Source of the DNA: Rhynchospora pubera
Taxonomy: Eukaryota; Streptophyta; Magnoliopsida; Poales; Cyperaceae
Direction of reading: 5' to 3'
Assembly: GCA_028095005.1 (NCBI GenBank)
Contig: CM051460.1
Coordinates: 83,221,676-83,285,675, forward strand
Length of the DNA stretch: 64,000 nucleotides
Shown here: one piece after another, positions 44,968 through 56,053 of the stretch
How the letters are laid out: the number at the start of each line of letters is the position of its first letter
Numbering within the stretch: the first letter of the stretch is position 1
The notes under the pieces: generated by a model
What the model was told of the DNA's origin: nothing
The model's input: only the letters and a program-made list of their open reading frames with translations
The model's database searches: none
Made by a program: the position numbers and the translations under genes

Positions 44968-46754
44968 TCAATCTTCATCTCTCTCCGGAGGTGGGCCACA
45001 AGGAAGTAGCATTTTCTGCAATTACAATAGATTAATCAGATGAAAACAAATTTATTAGAAGTGAACCGAAACATTTCAGATTAACACAAAATCATATTTA
45101 CTATAATGTTCAGTCCATTTTATCATTTATACTACCCTGCTCTTTCTCGGCTATACTTTCTAGAGCAATTTTATAGCTATGTTAGTTCATATGTTGCAGT
45201 AATTGTTACTGTACAAGCTTCTCATAACTAAAAAATATATATATAATTCAAAGCCTCCATCCCAAACAAGTTGGGGTAGGCTAGAAATAGCACCCCGACC
45301 TGGTCATTTATTTTGTATACTGCAAGATTTTTACGCTGGCTCGGCCAACCTATCGCAAGCATAGGGGCTTGAACACTTGACCTTTTAGAAGTAAGCCCAG
45401 TACTCTTACTACTTGAGCTACTAGACCACTCTCATAACCAAAAAAATAAAATAAAATAAGGGTTCAGTCCCACGAGCTGTTTAAGAGCAAATCAGTTACG
45501 TTAAAGGAGCTTATGCCAGAATAGAACAAACACATCCTAACCACACTATCAGGGGCCAACTTAGAAAACTAGTACCAACAAAAGAAATACTGGTATCATT
45601 CATGGAAAAAAAACAAAAAAAACAAGCAGCTTTAGCTGCCACTTCCATTCAAACAAAACATAGCATCTTTTACACAATAACATCTCAAAATCCCTAGAAA
45701 AGTTCAGAAACGGCACTAGAAGTACTAAAAATAGCATCTTTTACACAATAACATCTCAAAATCCCTAGAAAAGTTCAAAAACGGCACTAGAAGTACTATC
45801 TTCTATTACCAGTGTCCCCCTTATTATCTAAACCCTTTATTATCAAATAGTTTAAACTAACACACTAATTACATCCATTTGCACACACAAAGAATTATAA
45901 AAATAAAATAAAACAATAATTGTATCTACCAAAACAAAACGAAACTAACAAAATTGGCTGAGATAAGCTTACCTGCATAAAGTTGTACCGTTCTCTTCCG
46001 ATGGATTCATTCTCAGCGATAGCTATATAAGCCAACATAGGATGGCGACCTATGTATGATGCATAGCTATCCCGATTGATGTTCGCTGCCCATTCACTGT
46101 ATATTAAGTAATTTCAGTTAGATTTAATTAAAGTAGAGGTATTGATTATGTAATTGGCAAGTCATTTCCAATATTCACTGTACTGGCAAGAAAAGAAGGC
46201 AAGTCACTTTTTTTCAATCAAACAAAAACTCTAACTTTTTTCCAACTTCCCTTCAACATCTCAAATTATAACTAAATATGAGTCAAATATTAATCAATTT
46301 ATTTAATTGTTGTGAACTTTTTTATGTAGCCCCACTCTCCATGATCAGTTCACATGAACTTTTAGAACCATCAAATTGCTTTCTGTTATTCTACTTCAGG
46401 TTGGCCTTAGAGCTCACTAGAGATAGGGGTGAAAAGCTATCAATTTTTTTTTAAGAAACATACAGTTTATCACCGCTGAGATATGACTGCTGTGATTTTA
46501 TTACAATTATATTGAACTATCTTTTGTGCTCTAAACAGAAGAAAGGTTGTTAGGTTCTGCTGGCATATATGATGGAATATTGGATTGTTTGCAAAAGAAC
46601 ATCAAGCCCTCAAATAAGTGCTTAAAAGGAAAAGAAAAATTAAATGTATATCAGGAAAGAATGCATACAAACGATTCTGGTCAGCATGGCCAGTCCCGAC
46701 ATATTTGGCTTGGAGATGCTCGAGCTGTGAGTTTATGTTAAACCTGTCGCTGGC
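44968..46754 (-). CDS. SF3B5: Splicing factor 3B subunit 5 (SF3b10), start exon not located
   Basis: Three exons on minus, 46754-46669, 46096-45973 and 45015-44968, encode 85 residues: ASDRFNINSQLEHLQAKYVG, TGHADQNRFEWAANINRDSY, ASYIGRHPMLAYIAIAENES, IGRERYNFMQKMLLPCGPPP and the terminal ERDED. This matches SF3B5, a tiny component of the U2 snRNP SF3b complex that helps recognise the branch point; family members are ~86-87 residues. The plant proteins begin MQASDRF, so only about two residues are missing. The 5' exon border is a clean acceptor (TGTCTAG|GCCAGC), implying that the ATG sits in a tiny upstream exon. I found no convincing ATGCAG|GT on minus up to 48.2 kb. Some substitutions (QN in GHADQNRF, GRHPML) are unusual. 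It may be an intact gene with a distant first exon or a copy that lost it. Confidence 0.85.
45220..45446 (-). mobile_element. tRNA-derived SINE with target duplication
   Basis: The body (45236-45430) on minus begins GTGGTCTAGTAGCTCAAG (A-box) and has GTGTTCAAGCCCC (B-box) ~45 nt later. It ends in CAACTTGTTTGGGATGGAGG and a short AT tail, the 3' end style of plant Au-type SINEs. CTCATAAC(T/C)AAAAAA occurs on both sides, a 15-16 bp target duplication. It sits in an intron of SF3B5. Confidence 0.82.
45661..45798 (+). repeat. 71-bp tandem duplication in an SF3B5 intron
   Basis: TAGCATCTTTTACACAATAA begins at 45661 and again at 45732. The two copies differ at one base (CAGAAACGG / CAAAAACGG), so the event is recent. 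Confidence 0.93.
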
Positions 46755-47920
46755 CTAGACAATTTACAAATGACACAGAGGTAGAATCACATAATAGACT
46801 TAACAGGAAAAAATGTTTGTTGCTGGACTAAAAAGGCATAAGAGGCAAAAGAATGTATCGAGTTAATGCTGAGGTATGGCAGGCAAAATGATTGGTAAAG
46901 GCTCTGGTCAATTTGAAAATAGTCTAGTTGGGTTGGCTAATTTTGTCAGTACCAGACTTTTTCCATTATGCCTACTCAATGAATCAATCCTTACAGATTA
47001 ATGCAAAATTTAATTCATTCAAAGACCATATGCAGTATAAAACAACCAGGAAACTTAGAATAAGCTGGTGGTTTTTTCACTATTCTGTACTTGTAATTTT
47101 CCCTTTGATAGTTAAAAGCTAACTAGCCTGGACAGAATTTGCTAATTTACCACCCTTACTGTTCTTAAGATACCAGGTATGAACTAACACTCGGCCCAAT
47201 AAATATAATAAAAATAGTTGTAAGAAAGAGAATTTATATGATTTAACTTGTATAGAAATCAATCAAGATTTTGTCAATTGGGTTATTAGGGTATATATCA
47301 TTGATACCAATGTGAAGTTACGAGCAAATTGGGCATAATCAATCAAAATTGGATGAGAGTTTGAAAAATAATGGATAAAAGAAGATTAAAAAAAATGAAG
47401 GGAAAGAAAACTAGTGCTACTTTTTTCTGTAAAGAAAATCAACCTAAGTACCATGTTTTCAACTCCAAAAGGATCCACTACTAATCTGCATCTTTCAGAA
47501 CCAATAAAATCTTTCCTTCAACTCGGATTAGGGTAACGAATTTTACTCTAATTTTCCTCTATCTGAAAAAACAAAAGCATAAGAAATTAACAAATGGATG
47601 TGTCTCAACTCTCAACTATGGTCACAGCTTATTCCCCAGAAACAATAATGTAACAATTAGTTATCTGAGTCAGGGTTCTGAGGTAAATAAGTTCTCTTTT
47701 TTCAACACACATAGAGAATAAAAAAAATAAAATTTCATAGAAAACGTGTCCTCCGATCTAATATCGACGATTAAGATTTACTGCCGCACAAATTTCAACA
47801 AATCTCGATATTAATTACAAAATACTCATCATTTCGACAACTATCGGGTTAAGATTTCCTATGTTTCCAAATTAATCAAAGGATATCAATTCGGAGAAAT
47901 GATAAATTAATTTGCAATTT
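46755..47920. other. Upstream of SF3B5, no further exon assigned
   Basis: AT-rich DNA that should contain the SF3B5 first exon and promoter. An ATG|GTCTTT on minus near 47025-47030 could in principle supply a one-codon start, but support is minimal. Confidence 0.35.
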
Positions 47921-48148
47921 TGTTATCATTTGAACAAAGTGAACACATAAAATAGACAAGATAAATATAAGAACGATCAAAGTAACCATGTACAAAAATT
48001 AAGTTTTGTCATATCTTATTTAAATTTTTATATGAATATTCAATTTATTTTTATTGAACTTATTTGTTTGTATGTGTTCACTTTGATTATTTATAAGTTT
48101 ATTTTTGTCTATTTTATGTATTCACTTTGTTCAAGCGATGGCAAAACT
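47921..48148 (+). mobile_element. MITE-like inverted repeat
   Basis: Arms 47921-47985 and 48080-48148 pair: TTGAACAAAGTGAACACATA with its near complement TATGTATTCACTTTGTTCAA, continuing through AAAATAGAC/GTCTATTTT. An inner direct copy of GTGTTCACTTTGAT lies at 48075-48088. No clear target duplication. Confidence 0.65.
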
Positions 48149-48496
48149 GAAGATGCATGGTAGTAATCAATTTCCATCAATTTGTACTAAGAGTGGCTGT
48201 CATTGGGCTTTATTACTTGCTGCATATGAATAATGTTTTCTTAATTTCTTTTGGGCTGGTTGTAAAATAAATAAAATAGGTTGAATTGGGCTGACGTAGG
48301 CCTGCTTGTTAACAACAAGGCTCCTTCCCATAATCCAAATTCATTTTTTTATATGAAACACTGACTTATGTTTCCTGTTTTAGTCTTCGCCTGTGCATGT
48401 GTAAAGCATGGCATGGCACTTGAGTTTTGTGTTGATGTCACCACCTTCAACTAGTACTTTGGTAACCAGAGAATTGTTACTGAATTTTTTTAACTT
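48149..48496. other. Intergenic, no gene seen
   Basis: Non-coding spacer between the inverted repeat and MITE copy 7. Confidence 0.4.
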
Positions 48497-48642
48497 GTTC
48501 CGTTTGGATGATGTGGGAATAAGAGGAATAAGAGAAGAAGTATTGAGAAGTGTGTAACTTTATAAAAAGTTTGAATTGTTTATAATAAATTTAGAAGTAG
48601 GAAAAAACTATTTTCTTATTTCTGCACCCATCCAAACGAAGC
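48497..48642 (+). mobile_element. MITE copy 7
   Basis: 146 bp, GTTCCGTTTGGATGATG to CACCCATCCAAACGAAGC, flanked by CTT duplications. Confidence 0.85.
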
Positions 48643-49250
48643 CTTAAGAAAGGCGCAAGATACCATACGTGACAATATGCACTATGCACTAGATTATGAA
48701 CCTATACAAGTACGTATAACATTATTAGTCAGAATAAGTATAAATTGTATCTGTCACAGTTGGCTGGTGAAAATTCTTCTATTTTATGTTTGCGTCGTGT
48801 TGTGCTGATAAATTGAAAATTGGGCACTTGGCTGCACCGATAGCTATCCATCCTTGTTTAGCTTCACATTTCATGTATATTGTAGGTCAATAGTTAAGGA
48901 AGAAAATTCACGGAGAGACTATCTTTTAATCTGCACTATTGTGTGCTATTATTAATATTTTAATTGTAAAAACAGTATTAATAATTTTAGTGTTGCTACA
49001 AGTGTAAAGTGAAAATACAAAGGATACTTCAAGTTGATTCAGAAGGAAGTGTTGCTTTGACAATTAGAATCCTCCCATTTAGATCCAATTGATTAAATTT
49101 TTGGTCAATTTATTGAAGAAATTATTACAAAAATTTATATGGATGAAAACAGGTAATGTCAATGTACTTTCTAAATAAGAATACCAATCTATATCCTTTT
49201 TTCAACTTGAGGATAGTAGCAAGGAGGAGAGCGGCAGTTATTTTATATTA
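48643..49250. other. Intergenic, no gene seen
   Basis: AT-rich non-coding spacer. Confidence 0.4.
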
Positions 49251-49405
49251 TCATTTAGATGCGTTGGGAATTTAGAGAATTTTCAATTCCTAGACATAAA
49301 TTTATTATAAACAATTCAAACTCTTCACAAAATTACATATTTTTCAATAAATTTATGCTTAGGAATAGAAAATTTTCCAAATTCCTAAGCGATCCAAACG
49401 ACCCC
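49251..49405 (-). mobile_element. MITE copy 8 (inverted, degraded left end)
   Basis: Ends ATTTAGATGCGTTGGGAA (decayed) and GATCCAAACGACCCC, with the core (AAACAATTCAAACTCTTCAC) inverted relative to copy 1. No target duplication can be read. Confidence 0.75.
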
Positions 49406-49496
49406 ACAGGTAACAGTGATTAATTTTATGACTTGCTAAAAGGATGTAATAGTGGTGTGGTGATTATAGCCAAAGTAATATTGAGTATAAATTATA

Positions 49497-49653
49497 GGCT
49501 CCGTTTGGATAGGTGTGGGAAGAAAAGAAGAAGGGAAGAAGTGGGAAGAAGTATCGGGAAGTGTGTAACTTTGTGAAGAGTTTGGATTGTTTATAATAAA
49601 TTTTCTTCCCTTCTTCCCTTCTTCCTTCTTCCCACACGTATCCAAACGGAGCC
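49497..49653 (+). mobile_element. MITE copy 9
   Basis: 157 bp, GGCTCCGTTTGGATAGG to GTATCCAAACGGAGCC. The left flank is ATA but the right flank (GAA) is the start of the adjoining foldback, so the usual duplication is absent. Confidence 0.88.
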
Positions 49654-50866
49654 GAAATTATTTTATACAGGAATTCAGACGCAAAAAAATTTTAATAGAA
49701 AGAATTATTATTATTTTTTTTAATAAGAAGAAAGTTCGAACGCGTTTTATAAAAGCGTACAGTCTCTCTCCTTCGTACGCGTTTATAAAACGCGCTCGAA
49801 GGCTTAAAAATAATATATCACACATTTAACTTATTAGTTCGAGCACGTTTTATAAACGTGTTATTAGTTTTTCATATTTTTCATTCAAACCGCAACATTT
49901 AACTTATTATTAAAAATAATATTTTGCAATAAGGTCCCTGCATGTTTCATATTTACAAAATTCTATTTCCAATTAAAGATGAATTAAATAGATATAACAA
50001 ATATATCACACATATTTTATATGCATTTAATTGCACATATTTTATTTTAGCCATATATAATCAAATAATATATAATATGGAAATAATTAAAATATAAATT
50101 TTTAAAACAATTTTGAACATTAAAACTTTAAACAGGCTTAACTTTTGATAGGAAGGTCCGTTTGGGGTGATCGAGTACAATCCGGAAAGCTGGCGACGAG
50201 ATCTACACATGTTACCGGGGTAGAACCCCGTAACGACCATTTTCGGAGCCAAAAACGCTCTCTAGACCTCCAAAATTCACTTTGAAAGTTTGCAAACCTA
50301 AAAACCACTCTAAACTACTAAAAAAGTTTTTAAAATCATAAATTAATCATTAAAAAGAGAAATGCAGTAGATTAAGTGACTTTCTTGATAGTTATTCAAA
50401 CAAAATGATATTAATGTCAAAATTAATATTCTAATGTCATTTTTAAATAAGATTAATATGAAATTAAATGTGTTATTTTAAAAATTGTAAATTTAATCTT
50501 AATCTTAAAAATAAATTTAACTTAAATTTTCATATTAATTTTGAAAAAAAATGGTAATAACTCAATTTCGAAAAATTTACGCCTTCCTACCCGTTTATAA
50601 AACGCGCTCGAAGGCTCCGAACGCGTTTTATAAACGCGTACGAAAGTCTGACCAGCCTTTTCAGGCGTAAATGAAGCTCTCTCCTCTTACCCGTTTATAA
50701 AACGCGTTCGAAGCCTTCGAGCGTGTTTTATAAACGCGTACGAAGGAGAGAGACTGTACGCTTTTATAAAATGCGTTCGAACTTTCTTCTTATTAAAAAA
50801 AATTAAATAATTCTTTCTATTAAAATTTTTTGCGTCAAAAATTCTATATAAAATAATTTCGGCAAA
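49654..50866 (+). mobile_element. 1.2-kb foldback element between two MITEs
   Basis: Inverted arms of ~170-190 bp, 49654-49830 and 50690-50866, begin CGAAATTATTTTATA and share GACGCAAAAAAATTTTAATAG-like and TAATAAGAAGAAAGTTCGAA segments. GCGTTTTATAAACGC palindromes fill the inner arms and recur at 50590-50640. The interior is AT-rich with one GC-richer stretch (50150-50260). No transposase frame. Confidence 0.75.
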
Positions 50867-50920
50867 CAGAGCCCTAAATATACAACAATCATACTCCAAG
50901 TAATATATAGTTTGAATTAC

Positions 50921-51078
50921 GGGTGCGTTTGGATAGGTGTGGGAAGAAGAGAAGAAGGGAAGAAGTGGGAAGAAATATTGGGAAGTGTGTAACTTTGTGA
51001 AAAGTTTCGATTGTTTATAATTTTTTTTTCTTCTTTCTTCTTCTTCTTCTTCTTTCTTCCAACGATCCAAACGCACCC
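50921..51078 (+). mobile_element. MITE copy 10
   Basis: 158 bp, GGGTGCGTTTGGATAGG to GATCCAAACGCACCC. Flanks are TAC (left) and ATA (right), so the simple 3-bp duplication is missing, as for copy 9. Confidence 0.88.
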
Positions 51079-51439
51079 ATAGAGGGGAAGTGTTATTCTT
51101 TTGACCAAATTTAATACAAAGCACTCACTAACCAGTGCCTGTATTACATATTTACATACATGATAAACTAGTTAATAGTACGTTAAAAGCAAGGAAACTT
51201 ATGGAAAACTAGCTTGAGCAGAGCAGAGAAATGAAGCAATTAGAAAGAGAATTAATTTGCACTGCATTAACGAAGATAACTGATGTCCTTGATCATAAAA
51301 CGATCAAAATGCACCATTACAAAGCCGGAATTAGAAAACGGCACCACCATTACATACATACATACATATATATTATTACTTATAGCTACTATCTCATTTG
51401 ATCAGGTAAATACACTCGACGGGGCAGTGAACGATGAAA
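51079..51439. other. 3' flank of the carbonic anhydrase gene
   Basis: Non-coding. It includes a CATA microsatellite (51351-51372) that probably lies in the 3' UTR of the minus-strand gene. Confidence 0.4.
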
Positions 51440-54400
51440 TTACGCGACAATTTCGAATGCGCCATTGACGAAGTCGTAGTGGGCACCAATTATCTTCAAG
51501 GTTCCCTTCTCCAATCCTTCTGTCACGAATGGGTAAGTCTTGAGGTTCTCCAGTGATACCTTGACGGCTTCCTGAAATGTTTTTCAATAGTTTGTTAATT
51601 ATTTTCAAATTATTGTTTGTATACTGCATTTCTTAATCCGTTTTTTTCTAACTTTTTATGGTTTTTAATTTTTTTATTTTGTGATTATAGAGTTTTTCCA
51701 CATAACACGTTATTTCTCCTAATTATTAAATTTCTACAAAAATTATTGATAGCAATAGTCCATAGCCTAGAATAAAATGTCTTAAACTGACACATCCAAG
51801 TCCCAACTCAGAAGAACACTTTATTTTTCTTTATTGATCTATCTATTTACTTTTGGAGTGGATGGGGTAGGTTAAACCGGAAAAGGTAAAAAAAATAAGG
51901 ATTATAATAATAAATAGAACAAAGTGAAAAAAAATAGATATATGAGTACAAAATTTACCTTTTCACAGATGGCGCATTGCTCATCCAAGGACTTGGATCC
52001 GTGATCAGCTTGCACCTTCTCTCTGGCAGGGAAACCAATCTTCACCCAGTCCTCAATGAAGTCACTGTTTATTTTCACAGAGAATTTTGTCAAAACCAAA
52101 GTAAAAGTTGGTAAGAAATGGTGCCCCAAAATAACCATAACCATTACTCATGATTGACCGTATAGATATATACACACTACACAGTTACTTCAGTCACAGA
52201 AGATCCGGAAGAGTTCTGAACCAAAGAACATTCTGGCCTAACAATGTGGGTCCTGCACACATGACTTGAGCAAAAGATAAAAAACAGTGGGACCCACTAA
52301 TCAGGAATCAGTCCATTAATTGGGCTGGAAGCCTGGAAAGCTGGAACACTAAATTCCGACCTTTTGGGGAACCTAATAAAAGGGTTTTAGTTAATTAATA
52401 TTTAATTAACTGCCCTTTTTTTTCTGTTAGAATTGATTCCTTCATATTAATGTTTTGCTTATATAAGATAAGAGGTCCTAGTTATATGCCTGTTCTTATG
52501 TGGAGGTTGAACTGAGCTTGTGCCTTTTTATGTCTGCTAGTGTGGTATATTGTACATAAATAGTAATATAATTAATGCACATAATAATGTTCTGCATCGA
52601 AAACTTATCCTCTAGAGCTAAGAAACTTTCTATTTCCCCACTGTATCAGTCTGTAACGGAGCAATTTAAATGTGTTTTTGTTTTACTAGCAGATCAATAA
52701 ATGGAAGCTATTGCCTATTGGTTAGGCTTGCCCATATTTCAATCCAATAAAGCAAGCACATGAAAGTGATGTGTACAATATGTGTACATAGATGATTGCA
52801 ATGTATATGTAGTTTTTTGGCTAGACTTACGTGGCGTTCTTTCCATCATATGGGAAGGTCATGAGCCCCTTAATGCCACCGCACTTGCTGTGTCCAATTA
52901 CCACTATGTTCTCCACCTATACAATTCAAAAAAAAAAAAAAAATGATACAGAAACCTTCAGACTAAAAAGTATATGATCACTTTCATATTTTCTATGACT
53001 TCTCTTATGTTTTATATTTACAAGTAGCAATCAAGAACATGGATTTGATTAATCCTTTCAAGCTGCTAATTAAATTTGGACCACTGGGACCATCTAGAAA
53101 TTGATGGCTTGCATTTTTTTCCTATATAACCGTCTTTTTCAAGTGAGGTATATGCTTTGATTGCACTCTTTTTATCACATATCATGCATTAATTCATCAA
53201 CCTATCAATAATTGCAATCCAAGCTATAATTTTCTTCCTTATTCTAGCTAGTTAATTATACTGCCTAACGACTCAATTTGATAAGTAAAACAAAAATAGT
53301 AAATTAAGATTGCAAAATATTACCTTGAGGTGAATAACGGCGTACTCAATTGCGGATCCAATACCGCTGTACTTGGTCTGAAAATGCATTGTAAAGCATT
53401 TAATTAAATCATAGAATTAATTCGTTGAATGGAATTTGATTAAGAGAAAACATTCCACAAATTAATTTTCTTTCAGAATTGATTACCTTGTCATAGGGAG
53501 GGACCATGTTGGCGATGTTGCGGATGGTGAAGGCCTCACCGGGCTCGAAACCGAGTGTGACTGAAGGGCACACACGCGAGTCAGCACAGGCGAATACCAT
53601 GAACTGCCACAGAAAACCCAAACAGATTGCACAAATTTAAATAAATTTTTTGATTAATGAGCTCATGTTTTCTTTTTTATATATTATTTTTTTAGCAAAC
53701 TATGCAAGTTGTAGCTTCTGCATGCGTAAGGAAAAGAACATTGAAATTTATAGAGTAAATAAAATACAAAGAAAGCGAAACTATGCAACACATTTGACTG
53801 AAAAATAAATGAGAAGAAGACGGACCAAAAAAATTATAAAACAAGGGCAAATTCAAGTATTTTTATTTTGAAGTAAAAGAGCAAATTCAAGCTAGCTTCA
53901 ATTAAATATTACAAAAGGCTAATTAGAGTTAAGTAGAAGTCAACTATTATTCATCTTTTGTAACGTTGTCCTTTGAAGAAACCAATAGAAACAGCGGTCT
54001 CGTATCTACTGTGGATAATAAACGAAACGCGTACAAATAGATACTGTCAAAGATTAAAAAAAATAATAATAGTTGTTCTCATATTTCCTAGACAATGCTC
54101 TTTGTAAAGGGCGATCTTTGTCCCTTGCAGCATCTAAGGACATAATATTATTTATTTCAAGTAAGACAAGGGATTGGTTAGGTTCACGCATTAATAACTA
54201 TACCTATTGGAACCACCACCAAATTTGTTATAATAAGCAACTGGATCCAATTATGGGTTTATACAACGTTGTTTTAGGTGTGAAAACAAATGAAAACGGT
54301 GGAATCTGGTTTAGAGTTTCAATTCAAAGTACCATAATTCTATAATTTGACTGGAGCCATTGGAGTAGCGCCACTTTTGGCCCCGTCAAAAACATCAAGC

Positions 54401-55754
54401 ATACAACTATCATCTTTCATAAGCTAGCAACTTAATTTACACTTAGAAAATATCATGATTTTTTTGTATACAAATACTGTGGAATTTATGAAAGCATGAG
54501 TGTAACTTAGAAGTTACAACTATGAAAACAGAAATTAATCATGACTGATTAATTCATATTTAGAAAAGAAGAAGTTAGCTTCATAAAAAGTTTTAAAATG
54601 TTTCCAGATAGCAAAGAAAAAAGCATGTTTGACCAACTTGATGCAACAAGTCGCATAATATATTTTAATTCATCAATCCACGTAAAAATATATTATAAAA
54701 TAAAACAGCTTGACTTCACCTTACACTTTACTTGAATAATTCCTAATTTTTTTTTAAAAAAAAAAACAGGTGATATGTAGAGGCCTCTTTGGGTGGTGAT
54801 GAGGTCACAAGTTTCACAACAAAAAAGGGAGAAAAAAGCAAAAGAAGATATATGTAAAAAGGACAACGAGTCAGTTAGTTAAGACCAACCTCAGCACATG
54901 GACAACGGATTCTCTGCAGTAAAAACTGTACCACACTCAAAATCAAAGCCGTTTTTTCTAAATCCAACGACCATTATTGTACCAAACTACGCACTGTACA
55001 GTAAACACTGCAGGGAATCCAACATGAAATCTCATGGTATATCGTTTTCTTTGTAGCTAGGAAGTAGTCTAAGGAAATAGTGGCGGGTTTTAATGGGTGG
55101 CCACCGATTTGGACGGCTGTTTCTTTCCAAGTTTCCAATTCAATGAGGGCCCCACACAGACAATCATTTCGGCGCTTATCTTGGTTTAAAATTTTTTAAA
55201 TATTTGTTTCCTAAAATTATCAAATTTGAAGAGATTATGGTGGATGAACATGTTTGCAACACAAGAAATTGAACTCTGAAGACGTCGATTGTATCTTTTT
55301 TGGTTATATAAAACAATGAAAATGCATTGAATGGTCCATGAAAACATTACTCTTTGTTCAAGTATAAAAAAATGTTTGACAAAGTCCATGCATGTGACGT
55401 GAACACGGCAAACCAGCGTGTATCTCTATCTTCCAATCAAGAAAAAGAAATATCTTACAAAAGAGAAAAAAATAAAAAAGACTTGAAAACGAAGAAGCAA
55501 ATAGAGAAATGAGAAAACCATACCTTGGGCCATTGTCCCTCCTTGAGCGGAGCGAACAAGTCAGGCTTCTTCCTACACAATTTCAAATTAAAAGGATTAT
55601 TATAAACTTGACATCCAATCAGAAATTGAAAACGAACTTCATCAAAGAGGGAAATAAGCATTTCATGAAATTGTGAGGTATGGAGAGATGCTTACTCGTA
55701 AACCTCGGTTTTGAACTGCTCGAAGCCAGTCTTCAATCTCTCGACTGGGTCCAT
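51440..55754 (-). CDS. Beta carbonic anhydrase, cytosolic type
   Basis: Seven coding exons on minus: 55754-55696, 55572-55524, 53603-53487, 53377-53324, 52916-52831, 52064-51959, 51571-51440. All phases close to give 200 residues. The catalytic zinc site is complete: Cys42 and the Asp44-Arg46 dyad in ACADSRVCPS, His102 and Cys105 in GHSKCGG. Further family motifs are GEAFTIRNIANMVPPYDK, YSGIGSAIEYAVIHLKVENI and CEKEAVKVSLENLKTYPF. The enzyme interconverts CO2 and bicarbonate. There is no N-terminal extension, so a cytosolic location is inferred; ~200 residues is the length of compact cytosolic plant forms. VTLGFEPGE replaces the more usual SHVL.FQPGE, and Lys104 in GHSKCGG is less common than Ala/Arg/Cys. 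The 5' UTR is split by an intron (see the upstream entry). Intron 2 is 1.9 kb. Confidence 0.95.
54907..55020 (+). mobile_element. Small MITE in carbonic anhydrase intron 2
   Basis: 114 bp with ends GGATTCTCTGCAGTAAAAAC and its near complement (ACTGCAGGGAATCC), flanked by AAC on both sides. No coding capacity. Confidence 0.7.
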
Positions 55755-56053
55755 TGTCTGACATCAATTTCAAAACAAATTAATTAGAATCAAATTCAAG
55801 TTCAACACAATCCAACAAAACATATCTGCATAATTAAACTGATGTCAATAGCACAGTTGGAACAAGAAGAAGAGGAAAAGGAATTGAAGAGAATTCGAAT
55901 GAGTTGAAGTAACCTTGATTAGAGAAAGAGAGAGAGACTTTGAATCCTTGATGAATTACTTTGTGAGAAGAGAAAAATGGGTTTGAACTTTGAAGTAGAG
56001 TTTGAATTGCTTCGCTGGAAGGAAGGAAGAGGAAGAGGTATTTATTTATAGGC
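55755..56053 (-). promoter_or_regulatory. 5' UTR intron, leader and TATA box of the carbonic anhydrase gene
   Basis: On minus, a leader rich in CTCTCT ends at TCTAATCAAG|GTTACT near 55912. An acceptor TTGATGTCAG|ACAATGG lies four bases before the start codon, so the 5' UTR carries an intron of ~150 bp. A TATA box, CTATAAATAAATA, sits at 56039-56051, ~40-60 bp upstream of the leader. No ATG occurs in the leader. Confidence 0.7.

Noticed and set aside
49436..51124. Frames encoding KQSKLFTKLHTSQYFFP-like peptides, also near 34777 and 63665
   Set aside because: The same peptide appears because the same MITE is present in each place; it is not a gene family.
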